A DNA stretch of 64,000 bases from Pelodera strongyloides (GCA_036852015.1 JAANDG010000587.1:25665-89664); one strand, 5' to 3'. Positions 1 to 12,495 are shown, numbered from the stretch's first letter. Translations and numbers: made by a program. Notes: generated by a model not told the origin, from the sequence alone.

Positions 1-194
1 AACTTGCTGTTCTGTTTACGCATCCACACATTTGATATGATCCACTCGAATGGCGTAATGTTATTCTTATATCGACTGTCAACGATTTTGTTGCCCAATA
101 CTTATCAGAAGGTCAGTTGCGCATCAGTGCATTCATAGGTTTATACTTTTACACTTTTTATTTTTATTATTTCACCCTAGCCCTGACTTGAGTG

Positions 195-266
195 GTCCTA
201 ACTGAGATTGAACCCCCTACCTCGGGGTTGGGAATCGGGCGCGCTCACCACTAGGCTGCCAGGTCC
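195..266 (-). repeat. tRNA-like (SINE head?) sequence
   Basis: On the minus strand there is an A-box-like stretch (CCTAGTGGTGAGCGCG) followed about 30 nt later by a B-box-like stretch (GGGTTCAATCTC), the usual internal RNA polymerase III promoter pair. The two ends do not form a proper acceptor stem, so this is more likely a tRNA-derived SINE head or a decayed tRNA than a working tRNA gene. Confidence 0.35.
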
Positions 267-289
267 AGTTGTGTCCAGTTGTTTTGTAT

Positions 290-540
290 AGTATAGGACA
301 AGTACAGTAGTGTAAAAGTATAAAACACAACGCAAGTTTAGGAAGGTAGTACCACACTGCTTTACTATACGCAGTGGCTAATACACCGCGACACAGTATA
401 TGTACAATGTAGCAATGTGGCACAGTACTAAGAGTACAAAGGACAAGTATCGTACAAGTATTGTACAAGTATGTATAAAACAGGACAAATATAGTACAAG
501 TATAGTATAGGACAAGTATAGTACAGTAGAAGTACAAGGC
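290..540. repeat. degenerate ACAAGTATAGT-type tandem repeat
   Basis: The stretch is built from many imperfect copies of short GTACAAGTATAGTA-like words. Open frames across it are low-complexity Tyr/Thr/Leu strings produced by the repeat, not genes. Confidence 0.6.
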
Positions 541-1038
541 ATATCGACCTATTTATTGCTCATTTGCCGTTTTAAATCTAGCCAGCTGTATGCATTTTCT
601 TTCAGGTATTTTCCAACTTCTTTCTTGTCGTTGTACTACCCTTCTGTCTCATACCTCTTCTCGTTACACATTCTCTGTGGATATCACCAGACTTTCTCGA
701 TTATAATATAACGTCGACAGGATATATAGCCCCGTACTTGAATGACGTAATTTTCGTTTTTTTATATGCACGAAAAATGAGATCGTGCAATTTTCAAATT
801 CGACGTTTATAGTTGGTAAACTAATTTGCGGATAACTTGTTTCATAATTGAATCCAAGAAAAGAAGTAGACAAATACGTTTTTGTTACTGGGGCTGTTAA
901 TGGCGGTTACTTCGCCTGACTCGCGCCAACGTTCCACCGCGCATCTATATTTACGCGCTAGGATGTCGGGGCGCACCAGCGGAGCGGTACCTTGGTACCT
1001 AATTATATTCTTCCAGTATGTTTATGCTAATCTTACAG

Positions 1039-1224
1039 GAGTATCGCACTACGCTTCTCTGGACCGTGCTCTATCGAGTTATCGCCATTCCCCTAGCATT
1101 CGGCATCCTTTTAGTACTCGTACTAAAAGCGTCCCGAAAAACCGCCTCGTCTAAATCCAAAAAGCAAATGATCATCCGGGGAGTCTGCACATTCATACAG
1201 TGCAATGCGGCAACGATGTATGAT
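1039..1224 (+). CDS. possible internal exon of an unrecognised membrane protein
   Basis: A TCTTACAG acceptor precedes 1039 and a GTGAGT donor follows 1224; the frame between them is open for 62 codons. The peptide begins with a strongly hydrophobic stretch (LLWTVLYRVIAIPLAFGILL, then VLVL) followed by a Lys/Ser/Arg-rich segment (KASRKTASSKSKKQ), which looks like a membrane span with a basic cytoplasmic flank. No partner exons were found on either side, and the opposite strand is also partly open here, so this could be chance. Confidence 0.25.
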
Positions 1225-1551
1225 GTGAGTAATATACAGCGAGACTTTTTCGGCCTCTGGCTATCTTCGAAAATCTTTTTGAAACCGATGACTTCGGTAT
1301 CCTTAGGCCTCATGCATGAATACCAAGCAAAAAAAATGAGTAATATAAAAAGCGCGACCTACGACCTATGTTAGACCTTTATTTCATGCTTGTGCATCGC
1401 TATATATAAAACACTGAACATCATTCAATCACAGAGAAATAACCTTTTGAGAATCGCTCAATAAACACGTGTTATTACTTCCAGTATGTTTGGTAATTTT
1501 GAAGACAATTATAAATAATCAATCTTTCACGCTTCAAGGGCGTGCACCTTT

Positions 1552-1633
1552 AATCAAGGGGGTAGAGTACAGGTTTTTAAATAAATATTTAAATATTTAT
1601 TTATTTAAAAACCTGTACTCTACCCCCTTGATT
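1552..1633. repeat. near-perfect AT-rich palindrome
   Basis: Two ~35 nt arms starting AATCAAGGGGGTAGAGTACA are reverse complements without mismatch; a short AT-rich centre of about 12 nt separates them. It would extrude as a cruciform or form a long RNA hairpin. No coding function is seen. Confidence 0.85.
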
Positions 1634-1639
1634 GTTTTT

Positions 1640-3400
1640 GCTTATGACATGAAGATTTTTGCTTATGGCATGTTCCGCAGAGTTTCTGAGCAGTAGACGA
1701 CGGGGTCCAGTAAAGACGGCAATGGCTTTTAGAACCATTCACACAGACACAATGGGTTAGAAGACGTTTAGAACATCTACCAACTTCCGTCATTCAGTTA
1801 TTCCTTGTTTGGAAGGATCGTACGGATAGTGAAATATGGTATCTAATTGGTAATTGGCTCCACGATCTGATGTTTCACGTACAACCATTTCTACTATTGC
1901 TTTTCACGTAAGTAAAAAAAAATACGTAATTTTTGAGTACTGTACAAATTCCAAATCCTACTTATTAAGACGCTCTAAATTTCCTCAATAAACGCTCAAT
2001 TCATCTCATAGATAAAATGTTCAATAGGTATGTGGGGCGTTGTCTACGAAGCGAAATTCCGCGACTCGCCGCGCAAAAAAAGCGTAGCCACACAGTGTAC
2101 CGGGGAGGCTGTACAATGCCAGATAGCGCATCTGAGGAGCGCGCTCACTTGCCGCATCCTCTCCAAAACGTACAGTCCTAAAAGCCCTCACTTGTTGTTT
2201 TTTACCACCATATTTTCAGACAACAAGCTCGCGATCTTGTTCGGAGTGCATTTTGTGGGCGTCCACGATTTTCTATGCAAACGCAGACAAACTTACTAGC
2301 CATTTCGGACACACGAAGGAATCCAACAGTAGCGCCCACATCTGCTCGTAGCCGCCAAGACTTCACACGCGGCCGATCACGCTCAAGTACGCGTTAAAAC
2401 GCTATGACAGCCGGTTTTTGAAACGAATTCCCATGACGTATTCCCATGGTGTGAAAACTACCGCGCGGTTTTAGAGTAATTGCATTCATACTTTTCAAAA
2501 ATCAGCCGTCGTATTGCTTTGAATGGACTAAATATTTTCAATAAATAATTTTACCTTTGGGTTTTTGTTACACGTTTACCGAGAAGCAGGAGTGCACACG
2601 GCCAATAGAAACTCGCGGAGAATCTCCTCTCAATTGCTTACCTCCTACCTTTGACATACGGTAGGTTAATGAACAAGGATGATAAATCACTGATAAAAAA
2701 ATACTGTACAACTCCAGTTCAAATACACCCACAGTGTTGACAAAATTCATGGAAATCACAGAAACTCAACAAGCTGCACAGCGTTGTATGTATCAGGGAT
2801 GAGTAGGCATGAGTTACCCATCAAACACATTTCACTCTTTACAAAACAAACATAATGAAGTGCCCAGGCCCATACAGTAAATTGCAAGCCCCATTTAAGC
2901 AATCAGAATCACTGGACCATAGAAAAACAACCAAATAAACTGATATACCGAGTAAACTTCCCTGGTAAAGCTTTATGATGGGAAGTCATACTTGGTAAAC
3001 ATCAAACTCTGTAATTCCCCCACATCACACTGAATCTTCACGGTCCATGGACATGGAACACAGCAACAACGCATCAACAAGGCACCAATAACGCATCAGA
3101 CGCATCGGAAGCACAGAGACAAACGTGAAAATAGCACGACCGTCAACAATAAAATCCACATGCCAAAAATCAACAGCGAACAAGTGCGAACAGAATTGGA
3201 AAGAGTTAGGTCCTTCATGTGGCCTTCTTAGAACGAATCGAAGGCGATGTGAAACGAGATCAGCAGGACACGGCTCCGCAGTAGGATGTTACCTAAACAT
3301 TTAGACATATATTCTTCTAGACATATAACTGCTTTTATCATCATGCTCAGTGCAACTACAAAGTGAAACCTGGATAATGTTCGCGATAACCCCAATTTCG
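1640..3400. other. gene-free stretch
   Basis: No exon with convincing splice signals and no recognisable protein was seen on either strand. Around 2400-2480 there is a decayed fragment resembling the ends of the TTAA MITE family (CCGGTTTTTGAAACG). Confidence 0.4.
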
Positions 3401-4297
3401 AGCGGGTAGAAAGAGAATAATTCTAAGTGGCGCACTTGCGGCGAACCTGCCGCACACACTTTTCTTGGCATGGGATCTTACATGCTCTTTCAAAACCCTT
3501 CAAAAAGTTACCACATGCGCGCAATATTGTCGCCGCGCAAACCGATTTTTCCGCATTAGGTGATCAGCGAACAACACGTAGAGGTGCGCGCAATCAAATT
3601 TCAATATTATATTTGTCCTCTGATAGGTCTTCAAGTGTTTGACGTAAATTCACACCGTCAACCAAGTAGCTGGCATTAAAGAGTCAGACCCAGTTCAGGC
3701 AACCGCTATGCGAACGGTTTTTTTTCTGGAAATTCGCGTGCGTATCTTTCTACATTAATAGTAAAGTTAAAATATCGGATAGTCAAAAATGGGGGTTACC
3801 TGAACTGGGCCTGATCCTTTAAGTGGAAAGACTGAGTCCGTAACTCTGCCACTTCTTTCTTAATCATCATATTCCATATTCCATAGTAAGCTTGCAAACA
3901 GTGACTTTTCGGTTTCAACAACTCACCTTTTCCTAATCGATATGCTTCCCCTTCCAGTGGATGCAGGCACAAACGATATGTGGTCGAATCGTCAATATAT
4001 ACATCCACGAAGAATGGTGTAGTCTTGGTGTAGAATTGTGGAACTGTGCATCTACAGATGGATCGCCACGGAGAGTTGTACGAAGCCCTGAAATGTTGTG
4101 AAGCAGTATGCGCTATCTTCTCAGAGTTCTACATGTGTTTTTCGTTGGCATTCGCCAACAGATTTGTCACTGGGCTTTCTCTCTAATAGCTAATTCTCTC
4201 TCAGCTCTCAATAAATCTAAATATTTTACGCTTCAGAACGTGCTCCTTTATTTCTGGCTTAGTGGGCCTCTCATCTGCTTCTCTCTCAAACAGACCC

Positions 4298-4337
4298 ACA
4301 CACATGCCAACACCCACGCTCACACACACCCACGCAC
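4298..4337 (+). repeat. CA-rich microsatellite
   Basis: Runs of CACA interrupted by CC and TG mark the start of the first array unit; the same tract recurs at 7371 and 10801. Confidence 0.8.
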
Positions 4338-4340
4338 CAG

Positions 4341-4562
4341 GGCATAAAGCTCGTCGGGAAAAACTCAAAACCACCATCCAAATATATGCATTGTTTCCGA
4401 AACTTGCACCTCTTTATGATACGTTTCTGATTTTCACCATACTTACTATTCTAATCCCGACGGTGGTATGGCTACGAGCTCAATACCACCGTCTAAATTT
4501 ATGCAATATGCTAATTCGGATGGTGGTTTCGTCGGGCAGAGCGTCAACGAGTTTATGCCATG
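4341..4562. mobile_element. ~225 bp MITE, copy 1
   Basis: A second copy lies at 15359-15591, about 90% identical by eye. The ends are inverted: GGCATAAAGCTCGT at the left and ACGAGTTTATGCC at the right, with internal ACCACC(A/G)TC words also inverted. This copy sits in the CA tract of the first array unit. Confidence 0.65.
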
Positions 4563-4724
4563 CCACGCACACCTACTTTCTTTCGATGCTTAATCTCTCA
4601 CCAGAACTAAACCATAACTCTCCAGCCCAATTTCTCTCCTCTTCCACTCTCTATAATATAATCTCTCTATCTACGGTCTCCAACACGCCTGAAAAGATTC
4701 CTACATTCACCAAACATAATATGC

Positions 4725-5955
4725 AGCGACATTTGATATATTTTATTCCCTTGTTAAAGTTGCTTACGCTTAATTCTATGTCCTTTGTACAGGCTTCCAC
4801 GACGCACTTGCTTGGTAAACCTCAAACCATAATAGGCTAGATTCCTAACATGAAAAGGGCAACAACACATTTATCCAAGAAGCGTCTTAACGAGAGGAAG
4901 CTGATCTAAGGGTGAGATCAAATCACAGTAATACTCGAATCGTGATACTCGAAAGTGTGACCTAAATGCACACAGATAAGCATAGAGGGGGACAGAAGCC
5001 TTGTTCAACAACAAAAGAGTCACCACTGAAGTTGTACAAGATCATGGGGAAGTATATGTTGAGATGACAAGGTGCAAGAACCCAACTCTCAGATTGTAGT
5101 TGCGGAACAGTTCTCCAATTTCTCAGGGTTAGGCCAATATTGGTAGACTAGGGATACCCAACCGCCAGAGGTTAAACAACCCAAATGCATCTTCGCCAAG
5201 AACCAAGAAACATCTTTTTCGGTTGAGAATGTTTTACTGCGCGATTTCCGAGAGGCGTTTCGGCTGGGAATTGTCCAGTGAAAGCACTATACTCGTGCAA
5301 GCCACGGTGGGGATCTACAGCCGTCACCCAGTACCTAGTCTGAAGTGGGCGAACCGATCGCCGCCCACCAACAAGGCGCCTCCCTTCGGCATTTACTCTC
5401 TGTGGCGAATGTGCAGCACTCGGAAATCGCGCAGTAAAACATTCTCAACCGAAAAATATGTTCCTTGGTTCTTGGCGAAGATACAAATGGGAAGTTTAAC
5501 CAATGGAGGCTGGGTACCCCTAATCTACCAATATTGGTCCTAACCCTGAGAAATCGGAGAGCTGTTCCGCAACTGCAATCTGAGAGTTGGGTTCTTGCAC
5601 CTTGTCATCTCAACATATACTTCCCCATGATCTTGTACAACTTCAGTGGTGACTCTCAAGTTGTTGAACTAGGCTTCTGTCACCCTCTATGATTTTTTGT
5701 GTGCATTTAGGCCACACTTTCGAGTATCTCGATTCGATTACTACTGTGATTTGTCTCCCCCTTAGATCAGTTTCTTCTTGCTAAGACACTTATTGGATAA
5801 ATGTGTTGTTGCTCTTTTCACATTAGAAATCTAGCCTATTAGACTTTGAGGTTCACCAAGCAAAGTGCACGGTGGAAGCTTGTACAAAGAACATAGAATT
5901 AAGTGTCAGCAACTTTACCAAAGGGTTAAAACAAAAAACGGGACCAAATGTCGCT
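4725..5955. mobile_element. foldback element, array copy 1
   Basis: The left arm (4725-5252) begins AGCGACATTTG and the right arm (5419-5955) ends CAAATGTCGCT. The two arms are reverse complements along their whole length, roughly 85-90% by eye, and enclose a 166 bp loop. Small open frames cross arm and loop but follow the repeat and show no protein family. The structure fits a foldback-type DNA transposon or long-terminal-inverted-repeat element without a transposase. Confidence 0.8.
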
Positions 5956-6119
5956 CTGTAATTAAGTTTGATAAATGCAGGAATCTGTAGTACTATAAGA
6001 AACTAACAACTAGCGAGTAGAGTTAACTCAACAGACGTGGTGAATTACTTTTTATAAGGTGTGAATAAGCTTATCCATTCGATTACTCAAATTGCGCGCT
6101 TTGAACAAAAATATGTATC

Positions 6120-6283
6120 TTATCATTCAGTGAATCAATGGTGAAAACAAAACTCAGCTTGCCGTTGGAATCCTCCTTCTCGTGGTGGGCATTGTTGTTC
6201 TTGTTGTCCTCGTTAGCCTTGATGCAGTCGTCGTTGTGCTGCTTCTTGTGGGTGATATAGTCCAGAAGTCATTTTCCGCCCAT
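6120..6283 (-). pseudogene. relic of hydrophilic Lys/His/Asn-rich peptide gene, array copy 1
   Basis: On the minus strand the frame reads ITHKKQHNDDCIKANEDNKN and continues with NNAHHEKEDSNGKLS. Nearly every codon ends in G or C (CAC, AAG, GAG, AAC, GAC), unlike the AT-rich surroundings. A stop codon follows four codons after the candidate ATG (near 6283), so this copy is broken. No family is recognised. Confidence 0.45.
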
Positions 6284-6630
6284 GTTCCTGCTTCGACATC
6301 GACAATACTTCACTTCGGTAGAAACGCACGGGAGTTGACGGGAGGTCCAGCTAGAATGGCGTACATATGTGATAATGAACCTTATATACGTGAAAATACG
6401 CACGAAAATAAATAACCCAAAATATGCAAAGTTGCAAATGGTCGCTAAAAGTAGACAAGAGAAGTTACGAAACACAAGAAAGTTACGAAACAGAAGTCAT
6501 TATGAATGCAAGGCATAGCGTAAAAAATTCCGAGACACACACAAAATATGTTAATTTGAAGCATGCTAATTTTATTTTATGCTAATGTGCGCGGGAGGGA
6601 TATTTTTCTGAAAGAGAGACGAGCTACGAA

Positions 6631-6654
6631 GGAGAGAGAGAGAGAGAGAGAGAT
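6631..6654 (+). repeat. GA microsatellite
   Basis: A run of about eleven GA units inside the array unit; the matching tract in the next unit is at 10074-10093. Confidence 0.85.
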
Positions 6655-7370
6655 TGTGGCGAACCTGCCGCACACAGTTTTCTTGGCATACATTATTCAT
6701 TGACCTTCCAAAAAGCCCTCGAAGTGCGCGCAAAACTATCGCCGCCCACGCATAATTTTCCGCATTACGTCAGCAGCGAACAACATTGCATACGCACGCG
6801 CAATCAAATTTCAATCTTGTATTTGTCCTATGTCTTCAAGTGTTTAAGTAAATTCACAAGTAGCCGGCAGGAAGCACGAAGTGGCAAGACTCAGCCCATT
6901 TCTTCATATTACGTAGTAATTTTGCAAATAGTGACTTTTCGCTTTAAACAACTCACCTTCTCGTAATCGACATGCGTCCCTTCCACTGGATGCAGGCACA
7001 AACGATAAGCGGTCGAATCGTCAATATATACATCCATGAAGCACTACTTGGTGTAGAATGGAAGGACTGTGCTTCTACAGACGGATGGACATAGAGAGTT
7101 CTTGAGTTCTGCGATGCCCTGCAAATACTGTGAAGCAGTATGTGCTATCTTCTAGCTAGAGTTCTAGATTCTAGTAGTCTTAATTGGCACACAAGATTTG
7201 TTTCTCAATGGCATTCGCCCAATAGATTTGTCACTGAGCTCTCTAATGTCTAATTCTCTTTCAGCCCCCTCTAAACCTTAATCTCTTACGATTACGCTTC
7301 AAGAGCATGATTCTTTATTCCAGATTCCTGGCTTAGTGGACCTCTCATCTGCATCTCAATCAAACGCACC

Positions 7371-7445
7371 CACACAACACACACGTACACATACACACAT
7401 ATACACACACGCACGCATGCACGCACGCACACACACACATACAAC
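7371..7445 (+). repeat. CA-rich microsatellite
   Basis: CACA runs interrupted by CACGCATGC words close this array unit. The corresponding tract in the next unit is at 10801-10905. Confidence 0.85.
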
Positions 7446-7452
7446 GAAACTC

Positions 7453-7982
7453 AAGAGTTGCGCGCGGCAACAGTTTGGGGGTGTTTTCCGCAAAAGAATT
7501 TGATGCGCGCCGCAAAAGTTTTTTCACCGACTCTGGTTGCCGTTTTGGTGCGGGAAACACCCCCAAACTGTTGCGGGAAACACCCCCAAACCGTTGCCGA
7601 AAAGGTGCGGAAACGGTGCGGGATAAGTAGCAACTGCAAAAAGAAAGCAGCGTGTTGGATTCGAACCCTACACTCTTGTTGGATAATTTCTCTGAACAGC
7701 GCCTTAGACCACTCGGCCTCACGACACATGTGAGATCTGTGCTTGCGGAAAAATATTAGTACAACAACTGCACTTACGGCAGATCCTCGGAGCGCTTTCA
7801 AAAACGTTGCCGAAAAGGTGCGGAAATGGTGCGGGGCGCAAGTTGCGCGCCGCATCATTTCCGCACCGTTTCCGCACCTTTTCCGGAAACACTTTGCGCG
7901 CCATTTCTATTCCGCGCGCATTTTGTTTCCCATTCCTTTGCGGCGCGCATTTTGTTTCCCGAAATGGTGCGGCGCGCAACTC
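7453..7982. mobile_element. 530 bp GC-rich nested inverted-repeat insertion
   Basis: This block is absent from the other array units and accounts for the longer first period. It starts GTTGCGCGCGGC and ends GCGGCGCGCAAC, forming short terminal inverted repeats. Inside, GTTGCCGAAAAGGTGCGGAA occurs at about 7590 and 7803 in direct orientation, and its reverse complement occurs at about 7857-7886. A tRNA-like sequence occupies its centre. The several open frames crossing it on both strands are by-products of high GC content. Confidence 0.7.
7650..7725 (-). tRNA. tRNA-Leu(CAG)-like sequence, probably pseudogene or SINE head
   Basis: The minus strand contains GGCCGAGTGGTCTAAGGCGC, the typical D-arm/A-box of class II leucine tRNAs, then TTCAG in the anticodon-loop position (anticodon CAG). 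The T-arm/B-box reads AGGGTTCGAATCC. The acceptor stem pairs only in part and the anticodon stem and variable arm are damaged. It lies inside the GC-rich insertion, so it is more likely a tRNA-derived element than a functional gene. Confidence 0.45.
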
Positions 7983-8185
7983 ATCGGCTCTCAGTGATAC
8001 GCACACACCCTCACACTCCCACACCTACTTTTCTCTCAATGCTTCACCTCTCACCATACTTAACTGTATTACACTACAACTCCCTCAGACAATTTATCTC
8101 CTCTTGCACCCTCTATAAGCTCTTATATACGTTCCCAAACCAAACACGCCTGAAAAGATTACTACATTCACCAAACATAATATGC

Positions 8186-9411
8186 AGCGACATTTGATAT
8201 TTTTTTATTCCCTTGTTAAAGTTGCTTACGCTTAATTACATGTCCTTGCACAAGCTTCCACGACGCACTTGCTTGGTAAACCTCAAGCCCTAATAGGCTA
8301 GATTCCTGACGGAAAAGAGCAACAACACATTTATCCAAGAAGCGTCTTAACGAGAGGAAGCTGATCTAAGGGTGAGATCAAATCACAGTAGTACTCGAAT
8401 CGTGATACTCGAAAGCGCGACCTGAATGCGCACAGAAAAGCATAAAGGGGGACAAAAGCCTAGCTCACCAACAAGAGAGTCGCCGCTGAAGTTGTACAAG
8501 ATCATGGGGAAGTAGATGTTGAGATAACAAGGTGCAAGAACCCAACTCTCAGATTGCAGTTGCAGAACAGCTCTCTGATTTCTCAGGGTTAGGCCAATAT
8601 TGGTAGACTAGGGATACCCAACCGCCAGAGGTTAAACGACCCAAATGCATCTTCGCCAAGAACCAAGGAACATCTTTTTCGGTTGAGAATGTTTTACTGC
8701 GCGATTTCCGAGAGGCGTTTCGGCTGGGAATTTTCCAGTGTATGCACTACTCATGCAAACCCCGGTGGGGATCTACAGCCATCACCCAGTACCTAGTCTG
8801 AAGTGGGCGAACCGATCGCCGCCCACCAACAAGGCGCCTCCCTTCGGCATTTACTCTCTGTGGCGAATGTGCAGCACTCGGAAATCGCGCCGTAAAACAT
8901 TCTCAACCGAAAAAGATGTCCCTTGGTTCTTGGCGAAGATGCAAATGGGAAGTTTAACCAATGGAGGTTGGGTACCCCTAGTCTACCAATATTGGTCCTA
9001 ACCCTGAGAAACCAGAGGGCTGTTCCACAACTGCAATCTGAGAGTTGGGTTCTTGCACCTTGTCATCTCAACAGCTACTTCCCTCATGTTCTTGTACAAC
9101 TTCAGTGGTGACCCACTTGTTGTTGAACTAGGCTTCTGCCACCCTCTATGATTTTTTGTGTGCACTTAGGCCACACCTTCGAGTATCACTATTCGATTAC
9201 TACTGTGATTTGTCTCCCCCTTAGATCAGTTTCTTCTTGCTAAGACACTTATTGGATAAATGTGTTGTTGCTCTTTTCACATTAGAAATCTAGCCTATTA
9301 GATTTTGAGGTTCACCAAGCAAAGTGCACGGTGGAAGCTTGTACAAAGAACATAGAATTAAGTGTCAGCATTACCAAAGGGTTAAAACAAAAAACGGGAC
9401 CAAATGTCGCT
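8186..9411. mobile_element. foldback element, array copy 2
   Basis: Same structure as copy 1: arms 8186-8712 and 8877-9411, loop 164 bp, with ends AGCGACATTTG and CAAATGTCGCT. The loop is almost identical to that of copy 1. Confidence 0.8.
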
Positions 9412-9577
9412 GTGTAATTAATTAAGTTTGATAAATGCAGGAATCTGTAGTACTATAAGAAACTAACAACTAGCGAGTAGACGACAGACGTGGTGAATTT
9501 CTTTTTGTAAGGTGTGAATAAGCTTATCCATTCGATTACTCAAATTGCGCGCTTTGAACAAAAATATGTATCTTATC

Positions 9578-9735
9578 ATTCAGTGAAGCAACGGTGAAAA
9601 CAAAACTCAGCTTGCCGTTGGAATCCTCCTTCTCGTGGTGGGCATTGTTGTTCTTGTTGTCCTCGTTAGCTTTGATGCAGTCGTCGTTGTGCTGCTTCTT
9701 GTGGGTGATATAGTCCAGAAGTCATTTTCCGCCCA
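9578..9735 (-). pseudogene. relic of hydrophilic peptide gene, array copy 2
   Basis: Nearly identical to the relic at 6120-6283 (YITHKKQHNDD, then DNKNNNAHHEKEDSNGKLS) with the same GC-ending codons and the same early stop after the candidate ATG. It was carried here by unit duplication. Confidence 0.4.
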
Positions 9736-11064
9736 TGTTCCTGCTTCGACATCGACAATACTTCACTTCGGTAGAAACGCACGGGAGGTCCAGCTAGAAT
9801 GGCGTACATATGTGATAATGAACCTTATGTACGTGAAAATACGCACGAAAATGAATAACCCAAAATATGCAAAGTTGCAAATGGTCGCTAAAAGTAGACA
9901 AGAGAAGTTACGAAACACAAGAAAGTTACGAAACAGAAGTCATTATGAATGCAAGGCATAGCGTAAACAATTCCGAGACACACACAAAATATGTTAATTT
10001 GAAGCATGCTAATTTTATTTTATGCTAATGTGCGCGGGAGGGATATTTTTCTGAAAGAGAGACGAGCTACGAAGGAGAGAGAGAGAGAGAGATTGTGGCG
10101 AACCTGCCGCACACAGTTTTCTTGGCATACATTATTCATTGACCTTCCAAAAAGCCCTCGAAGTGCGCGCAAAACTATCGCCGCCCACGCATAATTTTCC
10201 GCATTATGTCAGCAGCGAACAACATTGCATACGCACGCGCAATCAAATTTCATATTGTATTTGTCCTATGTCTTCAAGTGTTTAAGTAAATTCACAAGTA
10301 GCCGGCAGGAAGCACGAAGTGGCAAGACTCAGCCCATTTCTTCATATTCCGTAGTAATTTTGCAAATAGTGACTTTTCGCTTTAAAAAACTCACCTTCTC
10401 ATTGACATGGTTCCCTTCCAGTGGATGCAGGCACAAACGATAAGCGGTCGAATCGTCAATATATACATCCATGAAGCACTACTTGGTGTAGAATGGAAGG
10501 ACTGTGCTTCTACAGACGGATGGACATAGAGAGTTCTTGAGTTCTGCGATGCCCTGCAAATACTGTGAAGCAGTATGTGCTATCTTCTAGCTAGAGTTCT
10601 AGATTCTAGTAGTCTTAATTGGCACACAACATGTGTTTCTCAATGGCATTCGCCCAATAGATTTGTCACTGAGCTCTCTAATGTCTAATTCTCTCTCAGC
10701 CCCCTCTAAACCTTAATCTCTTACGATTACGCTTCAAGAGCATGATTCTTTATTCCAGATTCCTGGCTTAGTGGACCTCTCATCTGCATCTCAATCAAAC
10801 GCACCCACACCACACACACGTACACATACACACATATACACACACGCACGCATGCACGCACGCACTCCCACACATATACACACACACCCTCACACTCCCA
10901 CACCTACTTTTCTTTCAATGCTTCACCTCTCACCATAATTAACTGTATTACACTACAACTCCCTCAGACAATTTCTCTCCTCTTGCACCCTCTATAATCT
11001 CTTATATACGTTCCCAAACCAAACACGCCTGAAAAGATTACTACATTCACCAAACATAATATGC

Positions 11065-12283
11065 AGCGACATTTGATATTTTTTTATTCCCTTGTTAAAG
11101 TTGCTTACGCTTAATTACACGTCCTTGCACAAGCTTCCACGACGCACTTGCTTGGTAAACCTCAAGCCCTAATAGGCTAGATTCCTGACGTGAAAAGAGC
11201 AACAACACATTTATCCAAGAAGCGTCTTAACGAGAGGAAGCTGATCTAAGGGGAATCAAATCACAGTAGTACTCGAATCGTGATACTCGAAAGCGCGACC
11301 TGAATGCGCACAGAAAAGCATAAAGGGGGACAAAAGCCTAGCTCACCAACAAGAGAGTCGCCGCTGAAGTTGTACAAGATCACGGGGAAGTAGATGTTGA
11401 GATAACAAGGTGCAAGAACTCAACCCTCAGATTGCAGTTGCAGAACAGCTCTCTGATTTCTCAGGGTTAGGCCAATATTGGTAGACTAGGGATACCCAAC
11501 CACCAGAGGTTAAACAACCCAAATGCATCTTCACCAAGAACCAAGGAACATCTTTTTCGGTTGAGAATGTTTTACTGCGCGATTTCCGAGAGGCGTTTCG
11601 GCTGGGAATTTTCCAGTGTATGCACTACTCATGCAAACCCCGGTGGGGATCTACAGCCGTCACCCAGTACCTAGTCTGAAGTGGGCGAACCGATCGCCGC
11701 CCACCAACAAGGCGCCTCCCTTCGGCATTTACTCTCTGTGGCGAATGTGCAGCACTCGGAAATCGCGCCGTAAAACATTCTCAACCGAAAAAGATGTCCC
11801 TTGGTTCTTGGCGAAGATGCAAATGGGAAGTTTAACCAATGGAGGTTGGGTACCCCTAGTCTACCAATATTGGTCCTAACCCTGAGAAACCAGAGGGCTG
11901 TTCCACAACTGCAATCTGAGAGTTGGGTTCTTGCACCTTGTCATCTCAACAGCTACTTCCCTCATGTTCTTGTACAACTTCAGTGGTGACCCACTTGTTG
12001 TTGAACTAGGCTTCTGCCACCCTCTATGATTTTTTGTGTGCACTTAGGCCACACCTTTGAGTATCACTATTCGATTACTACTGTGATTTGTCTCGCCATT
12101 AGATCTGTTTCTTCTTGCTAAGACACTTATTGGATAAATGTGTTGTTGCTCTGTTTACATTAGGAATCTAGCCTACTAGGTTTTGAGGTTTACTAAGCAA
12201 AGTGCGTGGCGGAAGCTTCTACAAAAAGACACATAATTACGCGTAAACAATTTTACATAAATAAAAACAACTGCCGCTGCAAT
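11065..12283. mobile_element. foldback element, array copy 3
   Basis: The left arm starts at 11065 with AGCGACATTTG. The right arm matches copies 1 and 2 up to about 12230 and then drifts, so the right edge is approximate. The loop is again conserved. Confidence 0.7.
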
Positions 12284-12420
12284 TAATTAATGTTGGTAAA
12301 TGAAGGAATCTGTAGAATCTATGGGAAATTAACAACTAAAAAAGTAGAGTTAACCAACACATATGGTGAATTTCTTATTATGTGTCATTAAGCTTATCCA
12401 CTTGATGAATGATAGATTAA

Positions 12421-12495
12421 TTAACTGCTGTTTCGGAAACACGAAACACCTAAAAAAAAATTCGCCCTGTTTCGGCCTCGCGAAACAGCAGTTAA
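12421..12495. mobile_element. 75 bp inverted-repeat insertion flanked by TTAA
   Basis: The ends are TTAACTGCTGTTTCG and CGAAACAGCAGTTAA, perfect inverted repeats of 15 bp. The block is missing from the other two units at the same place, so it inserted after duplication. Confidence 0.6.

Noticed and set aside
7360..8197. Overlapping ORFs of 84-135 codons on both strands
   Set aside because: Created by the GC-rich inverted-repeat insertion; opposite strands are open at the same time and no homology is seen.
5223..11989. Repeated ORFs inside the foldbacks (for example 8738-9001 and 11616-11879)
   Set aside because: They recur because the element is repeated, run across arm and loop, and show no codon bias or domain.
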